Assembly (NCBI RefSeq): GCF_000377665.1
Contig: NZ_KB898646.1
Location: forward strand, 884,581-948,580
Source of the DNA: Vreelandella zhanjiangensis DSM 21076
GTDB taxonomy: Bacteria > Pseudomonadota > Gammaproteobacteria > Pseudomonadales > Halomonadaceae
Reading direction: 5' to 3'
DNA length: 64,000 nt
The position numbers were made by a program, and so were the translations under genes. The notes under the pieces are model-generated. The model was not told the origin of the DNA. It ran no database searches and saw nothing but the letters and a program-made list of their open reading frames with translations. Of this stretch, positions 17,299 to 26,254 are shown one piece after another (the first letter of the stretch is position 1; the number at the start of each line of letters is the position of its first letter).

Positions 17299-18240
17299 AT
17301 GGAAACGCGCGCTCATCACGTTTTAATTGGATTATTTACCTTACTCACCGCCGCTGCCGCCCTGCTATTTGCGCTATGGATGAGCCAAGTAGCCGGCCAG
17401 CAAGACTATCAGCCTTATCGCATCCTATTTGAGCGAAGCGTTAGTGGCTTATCCGTGGGTAGCACTGTGCAATATAACGGCATCGAAGTGGGGGATGTGA
17501 CCGAGCTGACGCTAGACCCCACTGACCCTCGCCAGGTGGTTGCCCGCATTCGCGTTGAGGAAGATACGCCAATCAAAACCGACACCCGGGCCAAACTCGC
17601 GTTTGCCAGCATTACCGGCAGCATGTCGGTACAGCTTCATGGCGGCACGCCGGAAAGCCCACGCCTTATTGACCAGACCGACGATGATGCACCATTTATT
17701 CGTTCAGATCCTTCTCCCATCGCCACACTGTTTGAAGAAGGCGAGGAAATGATCGATAACATCAATGCGATTTTACAGAATGTTAATGAGCTGTTTGATG
17801 ATAATAACCGGGAACAGGCAGGCAATATTTTAACCAACGTTGCCCAAATCACCCAGATGATAGCCTCTCAGCAAGACGCGCTGGATGAGAACATGGCGCT
17901 TTTCGCGGACGTTTCACGCGAGGCGACTACCACGCTTGAAAGTATCAATACGCTTAGCCAAGAGGCCACTCAGCTCCTCAGACAAGACGGGCAACAGGTC
18001 ATGCAAAGCGCTGCCGATGCGAGTAACGATGTGGCCCGCGCGGCGCAGCGCCTGGAGCAGCTTATCGATCAAAACGCCGGTGCCGTAGAGAGCACCCTTC
18101 AAGGCACGCGCGATATAGCGCCCGCCCTTTCCGCGCTGCGCTCCACGCTCAATACGTTAGACCGCATTACCCGCCAGCTAGAAGAGAGCCCGAGAGACTT
18201 TTTACTGGGCCGCGATCAGGTAGAGGAGTTTCGACCATGA
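17299..18240 (+). CDS. MlaD-like MCE domain protein
   Basis: Substrate-binding MCE protein of 313 residues, anchored by an N-terminal membrane segment (HHVLIGLFTLLTAAAALLFALWM). The MCE domain (about residues 40-125) contains SVSGLSVGSTVQYNGIEVG and ASITGSMSVQLHGG. The rest (about 150-300) is long and helical with many Gln and Asn and a heptad-like pattern, and could form a periplasmic tunnel or coiled coil. It starts 8 bases after the ATPase stop and overlaps the lipoprotein gene by 4 bases. Confidence 0.92.
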   Translation: METRAHHVLIGLFTLLTAAAALLFALWMSQVAGQQDYQPYRILFERSVSGLSVGSTVQYNGIEVGDVTELTLDPTDPRQVVARIRVEEDTPIKTDTRAKLAFASITGSMSVQLHGGTPESPRLIDQTDDDAPFIRSDPSPIATLFEEGEEMIDNINAILQNVNELFDDNNREQAGNILTNVAQITQMIASQQDALDENMALFADVSREATTTLESINTLSQEATQLLRQDGQQVMQSAADASNDVARAAQRLEQLIDQNAGAVESTLQGTRDIAPALSALRSTLNTLDRITRQLEESPRDFLLGRDQVEEFRP

Positions 18241-18872
18241 GCTTACGCCCTTGGGCTATTGCCGTAACCGCGACGGTGCTTTTATTGAGCGCAGGTTGCT
18301 CTATATTGCCGGAAAGCGATCCTGCAACGCTTTACCGCCTGCCGTCTTCAGACCCAGCGCGCAGCAGCGTAGCGCCAACGGCCATAAGTGGTCAGAAACG
18401 CTTGGGCATTGCAGCACCCGAGGCGGGATATCTGTTAAGCAGTAACCGCATCGTGGTGTACCCCGAGCACAACGTCGTGAATGTTTATGAAGGCGCCCGC
18501 TGGCACGAAGATATGCCGGAGCTTGTCCAGGCCAGGTTAATAGACGCCTTACAGCAAAGCCGCCTGTTTGCCAGTGTAGGCAGCGATCATATGCCGTCTG
18601 ATTTACTACTGCTCAGTGAGCTGCGCCATTTTCAAAGCGAATATGACAATGGCCGCCCCAAGGCGGTTATTCAGCTGGATGTACAGCTTGTAGAAGCCAG
18701 CGCGCGGACGCCTATTGCCTCGCAAAGCTTTAGTGCCACAAGCCAAGCCGCAGACGTTGAAATTCCCTCGGTCGTGGATGCCTTTGGACGCGCCAGCGAT
18801 ACGCTTACCGAACAGCTCACCACATGGCTTTCAGAGAATGCCCAAACGGTCGCTGAATCTTCCAGCCCGTAA
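18237..18872 (+). CDS. ABC-type transport auxiliary lipoprotein, PqiC-like
   Basis: Lipoprotein of 211 residues with signal peptide and lipobox LLLSAGC (Cys at about residue 21). The body resembles the ABC_trans_aux/PqiC family: LYRLPSSDP, then a beta-rich domain with LGIAAPEAGYLLSSNRIVVYPEHNVVNVYEGARWHEDMPELVQARLIDALQQS. It is expected to sit in the outer membrane as the partner of the MCE protein. The operon has no separate MlaC-type periplasmic carrier. The stop is 20 bases from the convergent kinase stop. Confidence 0.88.
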   Translation: MSLRPWAIAVTATVLLLSAGCSILPESDPATLYRLPSSDPARSSVAPTAISGQKRLGIAAPEAGYLLSSNRIVVYPEHNVVNVYEGARWHEDMPELVQARLIDALQQSRLFASVGSDHMPSDLLLLSELRHFQSEYDNGRPKAVIQLDVQLVEASARTPIASQSFSATSQAADVEIPSVVDAFGRASDTLTEQLTTWLSENAQTVAESSSP

Positions 18873-18892
18873 GTGCGGTGTTCATGTTTAGC

Positions 18893-20737
18893 TCACTGTG
18901 CTAGCTGCTTTATATATCCCCGCGGATCGCGGGGATAATAGTGCTCTGGCTGGCGTTCCAGGTGGGTAAAAAAGCGCGTATCTTTATAAGGCATCTTCAT
19001 AAATCCCGAAACACCCAAGCCTTCAATCTGGTCGACACAGGCGAGAATACTCGCCAATAGCACGCGAAACTCATCTTCCTTGGCCGGGTCCAGCAAACGG
19101 TAGTAGCTGTGAATTTTCAGATGCTGGGGTAGCGCTTCAAAGATGATCATGCCGGTATGGTGGATATCGTTAAGTCTTTGCAGGATATCCATGATCGATT
19201 GGGGAAGCGCTAACAGCTCCTCCGGGTCAGGCCCATCCTCAAAATAACTGTGCTGGCGCGTTCGATCCTCAAGCTCGGGTACCGCGCTTAACTCGTAGTT
19301 AATCGCCATCTTCACTTCAGGATAAAAGGGCTCATCGAGCGCCGTACGCTCCAAGTGTAGCGTTTGGCGGGCGTTAAACAGGCAGCTTTTAAACACCCCC
19401 TGGCGATGAATCGCCCGAGCCAGGTGCACCATGTTATTGACGGCCTCGATGAACGCAGGCTTCAGAGCTGGGTCGTGAAGGTTTAACGACGAATCGATAT
19501 ACACGCCATCGCGTTCCCAGCGCACAGCCAAGCCACCCACCACCGGGTATTTGCCCAAGCGACTTACGGCGGCCAGGAAGGCTTTTTCAGTCTCCCCCAT
19601 CCCCTGCATAAACTGCTTATAGTAGCGGTCAAGCTGTACGTCATTGACGTCGTTTAAGGTTTCCTGAACGTTGGCTTCGCGCAGAAACGCCTTGCGAGAG
19701 CTATAAACCACGGTGTCGATTTCTTGTTTGGAGGAGCGCGCCCAGACCGGCACCAGTGGCGTTTTTAGACTAACCGGCAGGTCAATCATGACCATCTTGG
19801 AAAGCCTGGGCATCGCGCTTAAAAAATAGTCACCGGCTTTACGACGCACCTGCGGGTTGGGGTCCAGCATGCCGTCTAGAGTTTTTGCAAACTCCATGGG
19901 CAGACCTAACGAGCTTGCCGGTATTGCCCGATGACCAAATCGACATGACTGGGCTGACGCCAGAGCATAAAGCGTTCCGGCGGCGCCCTGCTCATCAAAG
20001 CGTGGCGAAGACAGCGCGCCGTTGAGCTGCTCTTCGCCAATAAAGTAGACATCTCCCAGACGGGCATTGGTCTGCTGCAGGTTATCGGACATCAGCTCCA
20101 TCACGTTAGCGCCAACGAACTGCAGCTCGCTATCCAGCTGAGCAAATACTGAAGAGCCCCAATCGATAAGCCCAATCGACTCATCCAGCGGATCAAACAC
20201 AATGTTGGAGGGCTTAATATCACCATGCACCACGGGCCGACACTGTGGCCCTACTTCGCGGCGCAGCGCTTTTAAAATATCCGCCAGCTGCTGCGCGATA
20301 CGCATAATCAGACGCGGAGACAAACGCCCTTCTCTCAGGGATATTTGCTCTAGATTCCATCCTGGGGCGCGCTCCATCACCAGGATCGACTGGCCTCTGG
20401 CGCGCTGGTAGGTAATCAGTTTAGGAATGCGGGGGTGAGAGACTTGCTCCAGCATGAACGCCTCTTCTTCCAGACGTTCTTGCAGGTGAGTGGGTAGCGT
20501 AATACGGGAAAACTTGAACACATAGTGAACTGAGTCGTTTCCCTGGGGCACGCTTCCCGCAAAGACAAAGCCATAGGCGCCCTTACCGATCAGCTCGATA
20601 TCCCGATAACCCAACTGGGTAAGCTGTGCCTGGCACAGCGCTACCCAGTCTTTAAGCTTTTGGGCATCGTGATGGTTCAGCAGATAAACCGACTGCTCTT
20701 CGGGTATATAGAACTGCTGTAACGGCGCCTGCGGCAT
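18893..20737 (-). CDS. Hanks-type Ser/Thr protein kinase with unknown C-terminal domain
   Basis: 614 residues. The kinase domain covers about 45-310: glycine loop GKGAYGFV (51-58), ATP Lys75 in VFKFSR, helix-C Glu near 92, catalytic loop HGDIKPSN (171-178, Asp173, Lys175, Asn178) and DWG in place of DFG (192-194). All key catalytic residues are present. The C-terminal ~290 residues have no domain I can name and no membrane segment, so the enzyme should be cytoplasmic. It starts 23 bases after the E2 stop of the branched-chain dehydrogenase operon, in the same direction, and is probably co-transcribed with it. Control of that complex by phosphorylation is an inference. Confidence 0.88.
   Translation of the reverse strand: MPQAPLQQFYIPEEQSVYLLNHHDAQKLKDWVALCQAQLTQLGYRDIELIGKGAYGFVFAGSVPQGNDSVHYVFKFSRITLPTHLQERLEEEAFMLEQVSHPRIPKLITYQRARGQSILVMERAPGWNLEQISLREGRLSPRLIMRIAQQLADILKALRREVGPQCRPVVHGDIKPSNIVFDPLDESIGLIDWGSSVFAQLDSELQFVGANVMELMSDNLQQTNARLGDVYFIGEEQLNGALSSPRFDEQGAAGTLYALASAQSCRFGHRAIPASSLGLPMEFAKTLDGMLDPNPQVRRKAGDYFLSAMPRLSKMVMIDLPVSLKTPLVPVWARSSKQEIDTVVYSSRKAFLREANVQETLNDVNDVQLDRYYKQFMQGMGETEKAFLAAVSRLGKYPVVGGLAVRWERDGVYIDSSLNLHDPALKPAFIEAVNNMVHLARAIHRQGVFKSCLFNARQTLHLERTALDEPFYPEVKMAINYELSAVPELEDRTRQHSYFEDGPDPEELLALPQSIMDILQRLNDIHHTGMIIFEALPQHLKIHSYYRLLDPAKEDEFRVLLASILACVDQIEGLGVSGFMKMPYKDTRFFTHLERQPEHYYPRDPRGYIKQLAQ
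18915..18937. repeat. perfect 10-3-10 inverted repeat in the kinase 3' end
   Basis: TATCCCCGCG-GAT-CGCGGGGATA lies inside the last codons of the kinase. As only 20 bp separate the two convergent stops, this GC-rich hairpin may serve as the terminator for transcripts coming from the MCE operon, though no T run follows it. Confidence 0.5.
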
Positions 20738-20760
20738 TCGTTAGCCCCTGCGATGACGTT

Positions 20761-22068
20761 TTAGCCCAAATAAAGCAGCATCGTTTCAGGCGCTTCCAGA
20801 AAACCTTTCCACGTATTACAGAAGCGGGCAATGGTCCCGCCATCAATAAACCGGTGATCGCCCGCCCAGGTAATCGTCATGATGGCACGGCGCTGAACGA
20901 CGCCCTGATCATCAAAGCGCGGTAGCCACTGGGTTTTGCCTATCGCCACAATCGCCGCTTCCGGAGCGTTGATGATGGGGGCGGCATACGTGCCTCCCAA
21001 GGCACCAATATTGGAAATACTAATCGTGCCTCCTTTAAGGTCGGCCTGATCAACACGCCCTTCACGCGCAGAGGCGGTCAAACGGCCTACTTCACGGGCA
21101 ATCTCGAATAGCGTTAAGCGCTCAACGCCTTTGACGTTGGGTACTAGCAAACCTGCCTTGCTGTCTACCGCCATGCCGATATTGCACTGGGGATAGTAGT
21201 GCAGCGCGTCGCCAGCCTCGTTTAGCTGAGCATTGAGTATCGGAGTTTCGGCAACGGCCAATGCCATTGCTTTCATAAAGAAAGGCATTAAGGTGAGGCG
21301 TTGCCCCTGAGCGTCGACCTGGGGTTTTAACCGTTCGCGCAGGGCCAATAGCTCGGTGACATCGATCTCTTCGCCATAATGAAAATGTGGAATCGTGGTG
21401 GCCGAAACCACCATGCGCTTGGCCATTACAGCACGCACGCCCCGCAAGGGCTCAATTCTGGGTGGCTCCTGGCCCAGGGCGCGGGCTTCAGACTGATCGG
21501 ATACCGGCTTATCGGGCGCTTCTACTGTCTTGCCTTGATCAAGATACGCTAGCACATCTTCTTTAAGCACCCGGCCATCTTTACCGCTACCTACCATATC
21601 GGTCAGCTTGACGCCGTGTTCGCGCACCAGCCGCCTCACGGCGGGGCTGGCAGGCACCTTGCCCTTATCGCTATAGACACCTTCGCCAGACGCTTTGGGC
21701 GGTGCAGCACCGGGCAGCTCCGCGGCGTCCTCTACTGCGTTATTAAAGGCTTGAGACGGCGCCTGGGAAGGGTGAGTCGCCGAACGATCATCCTCGTGGG
21801 CCTCTTGAAGCTGGGTGGTGGACTCTCCCTCGCTCTCGCCCTGATAGGCATATAACGGAGCATGCACTTTGGCAATCTGCCCCTGGGCCACGTAAAGCTT
21901 GGTCACTACGCCAGCTTCCGGCGCAGTGATTTCTACCAGCGCTTTGTCGGTCATTACTTCGACAATGGGCTGGTCTTCCTCGATCTGGTCGCCTTCCGCG
22001 ACCCGCCACTCCACCACTTCACACTCGACGATGCCTTCACCGATATCGGGCAGCTTAAAATCGCTCAT
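20761..22068 (-). CDS. bkdB: branched-chain 2-oxoacid dehydrogenase E2 (dihydrolipoyl acyltransferase)
   Basis: E2 core component, 435 residues. I use the ATG at 22068 (MSDFKLPDIGEG) with GGAGAG 8 bases upstream. One lipoyl domain (residues 1-80, lipoyl Lys in EVMTDKALVEIT), an acidic linker, a peripheral-subunit-binding domain (PASPAVRRLVREHGVKLTDM, about 143-180), and the catalytic acyltransferase domain with DHRFIDGG near the C terminus. It passes the acyl group from E1 to CoA. E3 (lipoamide dehydrogenase) is not encoded here. Confidence 0.93.
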   Translation of the reverse strand: MSDFKLPDIGEGIVECEVVEWRVAEGDQIEEDQPIVEVMTDKALVEITAPEAGVVTKLYVAQGQIAKVHAPLYAYQGESEGESTTQLQEAHEDDRSATHPSQAPSQAFNNAVEDAAELPGAAPPKASGEGVYSDKGKVPASPAVRRLVREHGVKLTDMVGSGKDGRVLKEDVLAYLDQGKTVEAPDKPVSDQSEARALGQEPPRIEPLRGVRAVMAKRMVVSATTIPHFHYGEEIDVTELLALRERLKPQVDAQGQRLTLMPFFMKAMALAVAETPILNAQLNEAGDALHYYPQCNIGMAVDSKAGLLVPNVKGVERLTLFEIAREVGRLTASAREGRVDQADLKGGTISISNIGALGGTYAAPIINAPEAAIVAIGKTQWLPRFDDQGVVQRRAIMTITWAGDHRFIDGGTIARFCNTWKGFLEAPETMLLYLG

Positions 22069-22106
22069 TGTGTTTCTCTCCATGCGTTCTTAGGCGCTTT
22101 AAACCG

Positions 22107-23084
22107 CTAAAAATTAACGCTTTCGCGAATCGCTTCAAAAATTTTCAGGTGGTCCGGGAAATACTCTTTTTCCAGTACTAGTGGAAAAGGCGTATCAAGC
22201 CCGGTTACCCGTCTAATCGGCGATTCCAGGTAGAGAAAACAACGCTCTTGTATGGTCGCCGCTATTTCACCGGCAAACCCGCCGGTTAACGGCGCTTCAT
22301 GACTGACCACTAACCGGCCCGTTTTCAGCACTGACTCGGCCACGGTATCGGCATCCCAGGGAAGCAACGATCGAAGATCTATGACTTCGCAGGTAATGCC
22401 CTGCTCTTCAGCAAGCTCTACCGCTTTACCAATCACTTCCATCTGCGCGCCCCATCCCACTAGGGTAATATCACTGCCCTCCTTGATGACTTCCGCCTCG
22501 CCGATGGGCAGCTGATAATCTTCTTCAGGTACTTCACCAACCGAGGCGCGATAAAGACGTTTGGGCTCCATAAACAGCACTGGGTCTGGGTCGCGTATCG
22601 CCGCCAGCAGTAATCCTTTGGCTTGGTAGGGGTTGCGCGGCACGACTACTTTCAGACCGGGCGTATGCGTAAAGTAGGCTTCGGGGGACTGAGAGTGATA
22701 AAGGCCCCCGGCAATACCGCCGCCATAAGGCGTACGAATTGTAAGCCCACCTACGTTAAACAAATCGCCGGAACGATAGCGGTATTTGGCGGTTTCATTA
22801 ACGATCTGATCAAAGGCGGGAAAGATATAATCAGCAAACTGAATTTCTGCTACGGGAACGGAGCCTTGCGCGGCTAAACCGTTGGCAAAGCCAATAATGC
22901 CCTGCTCGACCAAGGGCGTATTGAAACAGCGTGCCTTGCCGTATTTTTCCTGAAGATGGCTGGTAGCGCGAAACACACCACCGAAAATGCCCACGTCCTC
23001 ACCAAAGCAGATGACTTTTTCATCCTCCGCCATGGCAATATCCAGCGCATTATTAATCGCCTGTAGCATATTCATCGTGGGCAT
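22107..23084 (-). CDS. bkdA2: branched-chain 2-oxoacid dehydrogenase E1 beta
   Basis: Thiamine-diphosphate-dependent E1 beta subunit, 325 residues from the ATG at 23084. AGGAGG lies inside the end of the E1 alpha gene, at the right distance, and the two genes are one base apart; a longer in-frame start at 23117 would overlap E1 alpha and has no site. Landmarks: [57 protein letters not shown] and [13 protein letters not shown]. It forms the alpha2beta2 decarboxylase with the preceding gene product. Confidence 0.93.
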   Translation of the reverse strand: MPTMNMLQAINNALDIAMAEDEKVICFGEDVGIFGGVFRATSHLQEKYGKARCFNTPLVEQGIIGFANGLAAQGSVPVAEIQFADYIFPAFDQIVNETAKYRYRSGDLFNVGGLTIRTPYGGGIAGGLYHSQSPEAYFTHTPGLKVVVPRNPYQAKGLLLAAIRDPDPVLFMEPKRLYRASVGEVPEEDYQLPIGEAEVIKEGSDITLVGWGAQMEVIGKAVELAEEQGITCEVIDLRSLLPWDADTVAESVLKTGRLVVSHEAPLTGGFAGEIAATIQERCFLYLESPIRRVTGLDTPFPLVLEKEYFPDHLKIFEAIRESVNF

Positions 23085-23085
23085 A

Positions 23086-24291
23086 TTACGCGTCCTCCTG
23101 CGGGCTGGTGGCGGCATCCACGTCTAAATCCAACGATTGCATTCCGCGCGGGTATGCCTCGGGATAACGGCGAATATGGCTTTTCAGGTGATCGAACTGG
23201 CGCTGCAGCGCTGGGGTAACGTCGGCATAGACATCGCTAACCAGGCTATCCAGAGGCGGAGACGGGCGTTTCTCAGCGCGCTTCATGGTTTCGAGCACTT
23301 CACGACGCAGGGTTTCCTGCAGGTGGGTCTCTTCCTCCTCACTCCACCAGCCCTTTTTAAGCATCCACTTCTGCATACGCAGCACAGGGTCTTTGAGCCG
23401 CCACGTCTCTTCTTCACTTTTCAGCCGGTAACCCGACGGGTCATCAGACGATGAATGCGCCGCAAGGCGATACGTCATGGCCTCAATTAACACGGGCTGA
23501 TTTTGCTCAACGGCGATTTTTCGCGCCCGTTGCGTGGCCTCAAAAACCGCCAGCACATCGTTACCATCCACGCGAATAACGTGCATATGGTAGCCAAACG
23601 CACGCGGTGCGATGCCGTCGGCGGCAAACTGCTCAACCGCCGGGGTGGAAATGGCGTAGCCATTATTACGGCAGAAAAAAATGACCGGCACTTTATGCAC
23701 CGAGGCCATATTCAGCGCCGCATGAAAATCGCCTTCCGAGGCGGCGCCTTCGCCAAAAAAGGTCAGCGTGCAGTTACCGTCTCCGGCAAGCTTCTGGCCA
23801 TATGCGTAGCCTGTCGCCTGAGGAATTTGCGTCGCCAGCGGTGAGGAAATTGTCATGTAGTGGAGCTTGCGCGAGCCGTAGTGAACCGGCATCTGGCGGC
23901 CTTTGCCATAATCCAGCTCATTACCAAATAGCTGGTTCATAAATTCATCAATGGAAAAGCCGCGATACATCAGAGCACCCTGTTCACGGTACTGGGCCAT
24001 GATCATATCGGTGTCGCTCAGGGCAGCGGTAGAGCCGATAACGGCGGCTTCTTCACCGACACACTGCATATAGAAGCTAAGCCGCCCCTGGCGTTGCGCA
24101 GCCATCATGCGCTCGTCAAGAATCCGGGTGGAAAGCATGGCGTGATAAAGCCTGCGAGCATGGTCACGTTCAAGCGCCGGCTCTTCGGCGCCGCTATACA
24201 GCTCGCCTTCAGGATCAAGCACGCTGAAGGTGTCAATGGACAGCTCATCACCGGTCATGAATGTTGGCTGGTGTACGTAGTGCGTCATCAT
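23086..24291 (-). CDS. bkdA1: branched-chain 2-oxoacid dehydrogenase E1 alpha
   Basis: E1 alpha subunit, 401 residues, decarboxylating branched-chain 2-oxoacids from Val, Leu and Ile. The thiamine diphosphate motif runs from GEGAASEGD (180-188) to the Asn pair in [13 protein letters not shown] (209-210). The loop [11 protein letters not shown] (279-289) matches the position and sequence of the regulatory phosphorylation loop of mitochondrial BCKDH E1 alpha. The sequence agrees with branched-chain rather than pyruvate enzymes ([17 protein letters not shown]). It is first in an operon ending in a protein kinase. Confidence 0.94.
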   Translation of the reverse strand: MMTHYVHQPTFMTGDELSIDTFSVLDPEGELYSGAEEPALERDHARRLYHAMLSTRILDERMMAAQRQGRLSFYMQCVGEEAAVIGSTAALSDTDMIMAQYREQGALMYRGFSIDEFMNQLFGNELDYGKGRQMPVHYGSRKLHYMTISSPLATQIPQATGYAYGQKLAGDGNCTLTFFGEGAASEGDFHAALNMASVHKVPVIFFCRNNGYAISTPAVEQFAADGIAPRAFGYHMHVIRVDGNDVLAVFEATQRARKIAVEQNQPVLIEAMTYRLAAHSSSDDPSGYRLKSEEETWRLKDPVLRMQKWMLKKGWWSEEEETHLQETLRREVLETMKRAEKRPSPPLDSLVSDVYADVTPALQRQFDHLKSHIRRYPEAYPRGMQSLDLDVDAATSPQEDA

Positions 24292-24380
24292 TATTGTCCT
24301 TGTTTTGCCCCTTTTGAAGGCAGTGTTGTTGGTGATGACCTTTTATGCCAGTGGATTTATCTGGTTTAAGTCAACGCAAC

Positions 24381-24393
24381 TACTGCGACAGTA
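24381..24393. promoter_or_regulatory. inverted repeat upstream of the branched-chain dehydrogenase operon
   Basis: TACTGCGACAGTA is a perfect 5-3-5 palindrome about 90 bases upstream of the E1 alpha start. It could be a regulator site; the remaining bases between 24292 and 24483 hold no gene that I can support. Confidence 0.3.
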
Positions 24394-24483
24394 ACGCAGC
24401 ACAAGACAATAAGGGATTCAACTTAAGACGAAGAGACACGCGACAGCGCGCTTTGAGATGAGGCGACTTAGGCAAGGCGCCGC

Positions 24484-25299
24484 TTAACGTGTCGAATGAC
24501 GGGCCAAATCCCCTGGGGAGGACGACAAATGCAGGCGTATCTTGCTTTGTAAGGCATCAAACAGGCTATCGATCGTCAGTGCCAGCAGTGCAATCAGTAG
24601 CGCTCCCTGAATAACATACGCCATATTGCCATTGATGATGCCGGCAATAATCGGGTCGCCCAAATTGCTGGCCCCAACTGTTGCCCCCAAGGCAGCGGTG
24701 GCAATATTGATCGTCACCGATGTACGAATCCCGGCCAGAATAACCGGCGCGGCAAGCGGAAGTTCTACCTGATAAAGCGTTTGTAACGGCGTCATGCCCA
24801 TGGCATGGGCAGCCGTTTTCATATCGGCGTCTACATCCTGAAGACCTGTGAGCGTATTGCGGACAATCGGCAGCAGGCCATACAGCATTAACGCCATGAT
24901 AATGGGCAGCGTACCAAAACCCAGCACCGGCACCGCCAGCGCCAGTACCGCCACCGGTGGAAACGTTTGCCCAAGCGATGCAAGCTGCGACACTAAGGGT
25001 AAAAAGTCTTGGCCTTTTTTGCGCGTCACCGCAATACCCGCGCCAACGCCAAGGCTAATAGTGACAATCGCCGCCACTCCCACCACCAGCAGATGACGGC
25101 CAAGCAGATCGTAGAAATGCGCGCGCTGATAAATCACCTGCCGGGCATTAGGTTCAAACCACCGAAAGAGCCCTTCTGCATACGGGATACCCAGCACACA
25201 GATCGCCAGCAATAAGCCCCAAAGTAGCGGCTGCCCCCATAAGCGATTACTGGGGGATTGCGCTGACAGGCGAGCAGGCTGTTTTACGTTAGGCTTCAC
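24484..25299 (-). CDS. YehW-like osmolyte ABC permease
   Basis: Permease of the glycine-betaine/choline-type importer, 271 residues from the GTG at 25299. That start overlaps the ATPase stop and has GGAAG 6 bases upstream; the frame continues further upstream inside the ATPase gene without support. Hydrophobic throughout, with the permease core YGLLPIVRNTLTGLQDVDADMKTAAHAMGMTPLQ and the preceding GLGQTFPPVAVLALAVP. It is the last gene of a four-gene operon in the order of the E. coli yehZYXW (osmF) system. Confidence 0.88.
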   Translation of the reverse strand: MKPNVKQPARLSAQSPSNRLWGQPLLWGLLLAICVLGIPYAEGLFRWFEPNARQVIYQRAHFYDLLGRHLLVVGVAAIVTISLGVGAGIAVTRKKGQDFLPLVSQLASLGQTFPPVAVLALAVPVLGFGTLPIIMALMLYGLLPIVRNTLTGLQDVDADMKTAAHAMGMTPLQTLYQVELPLAAPVILAGIRTSVTINIATAALGATVGASNLGDPIIAGIINGNMAYVIQGALLIALLALTIDSLFDALQSKIRLHLSSSPGDLARHSTR

Positions 25300-26254
25300 G
25301 CATACTTCCTTTTTCCAGCTGGGCCTCTTTAACGATTTTGCGCAGCGACAGTTCGCCAATGGGCACATCGTGCTGGTCGACAACAGCAAGGCGGTCGGTA
25401 TGATCGCGCAGCATCATCGATAGCGCCTGGCGCAGAGAGAAGTCCGCGGGAATACGATACTGTGAAGGCAAGGTGGGTCCCATAGACGACATATGATCTT
25501 TGACGCGCGTCAATGCCGCCTGTTTCAAACCGCGCTCCAGTCCACCCAAAAGCGATTCGACAAAGGGGTCCTTCGGGTGCTGCAAAAGCGCCAGCGGTGT
25601 GCCCTGCTGCACAATCAAACCGTCACGCATCACCACTAGATGATCGGCAAGTTTTAATGCTTCATCCATATCGTGGGTAACAAATACCACTGTTTTATGC
25701 AGGCGAGCTTGAAGACTTGCCAGCTCATCCTGGAGCTTGATGCGGGTAATCGGGTCCAGCGCACCGAAGGGCTCATCCATCAATAGAATATCCGGATCCG
25801 CCGCCAGAGCCCGGGCTACTCCTACGCGCTGCGCCTGGCCGCCGGAAAGCTGATGCGGATACTTGTGGGCAAACTCCTCAACGGGCAGGCCAAGCAACTC
25901 CATCAGCTCTTTCACACGCGCCTGAATATCCTCAGCCGACCATTTGAGTAGCCGAGGCACCAGGCCGATATTGCGTGCGACCGTCCAATGCGGAAATAAG
26001 CCGGTGCTTTGTATCACATAGCCAATCCGGCGGCGCAGCTTGACCGGGTCGTAAGCCTCGATAGCTTGACCATCCAGAATAATATCGCCATCGCTACGCT
26101 CGATCAGGCGGTTGATCATACGCAGCGTGGTTGATTTACCGCAGCCCGACGTGCCTACCAGCGCACAAAACTTGCCTTTGGCGATCTTCAAATCAATCGC
26201 ATTGACCGCCGTTTCATCGCCAAAGCGTTTGGTGACTTGTGATAGCTCAATCAT
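25289..26254 (-). CDS. YehX-like osmolyte ABC ATPase
   Basis: ATPase of 321 residues with Walker A GTSGCGKSTT (about 33-42), signature LSGGQAQRVGVARAL, Walker B ILLMDEPFGALDP, and a C-terminal CBS-like segment (SQYRIPADFSLRQALSMMLRDHTDRLAVVDQHD) as in OpuCA/ProV-type subunits, where CBS domains sense ionic strength. Starts 4 bases inside the end of the upstream permease (ATGA). Confidence 0.93.
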   Translation of the reverse strand: MIELSQVTKRFGDETAVNAIDLKIAKGKFCALVGTSGCGKSTTLRMINRLIERSDGDIILDGQAIEAYDPVKLRRRIGYVIQSTGLFPHWTVARNIGLVPRLLKWSAEDIQARVKELMELLGLPVEEFAHKYPHQLSGGQAQRVGVARALAADPDILLMDEPFGALDPITRIKLQDELASLQARLHKTVVFVTHDMDEALKLADHLVVMRDGLIVQQGTPLALLQHPKDPFVESLLGGLERGLKQAALTRVKDHMSSMGPTLPSQYRIPADFSLRQALSMMLRDHTDRLAVVDQHDVPIGELSLRKIVKEAQLEKGSMREA

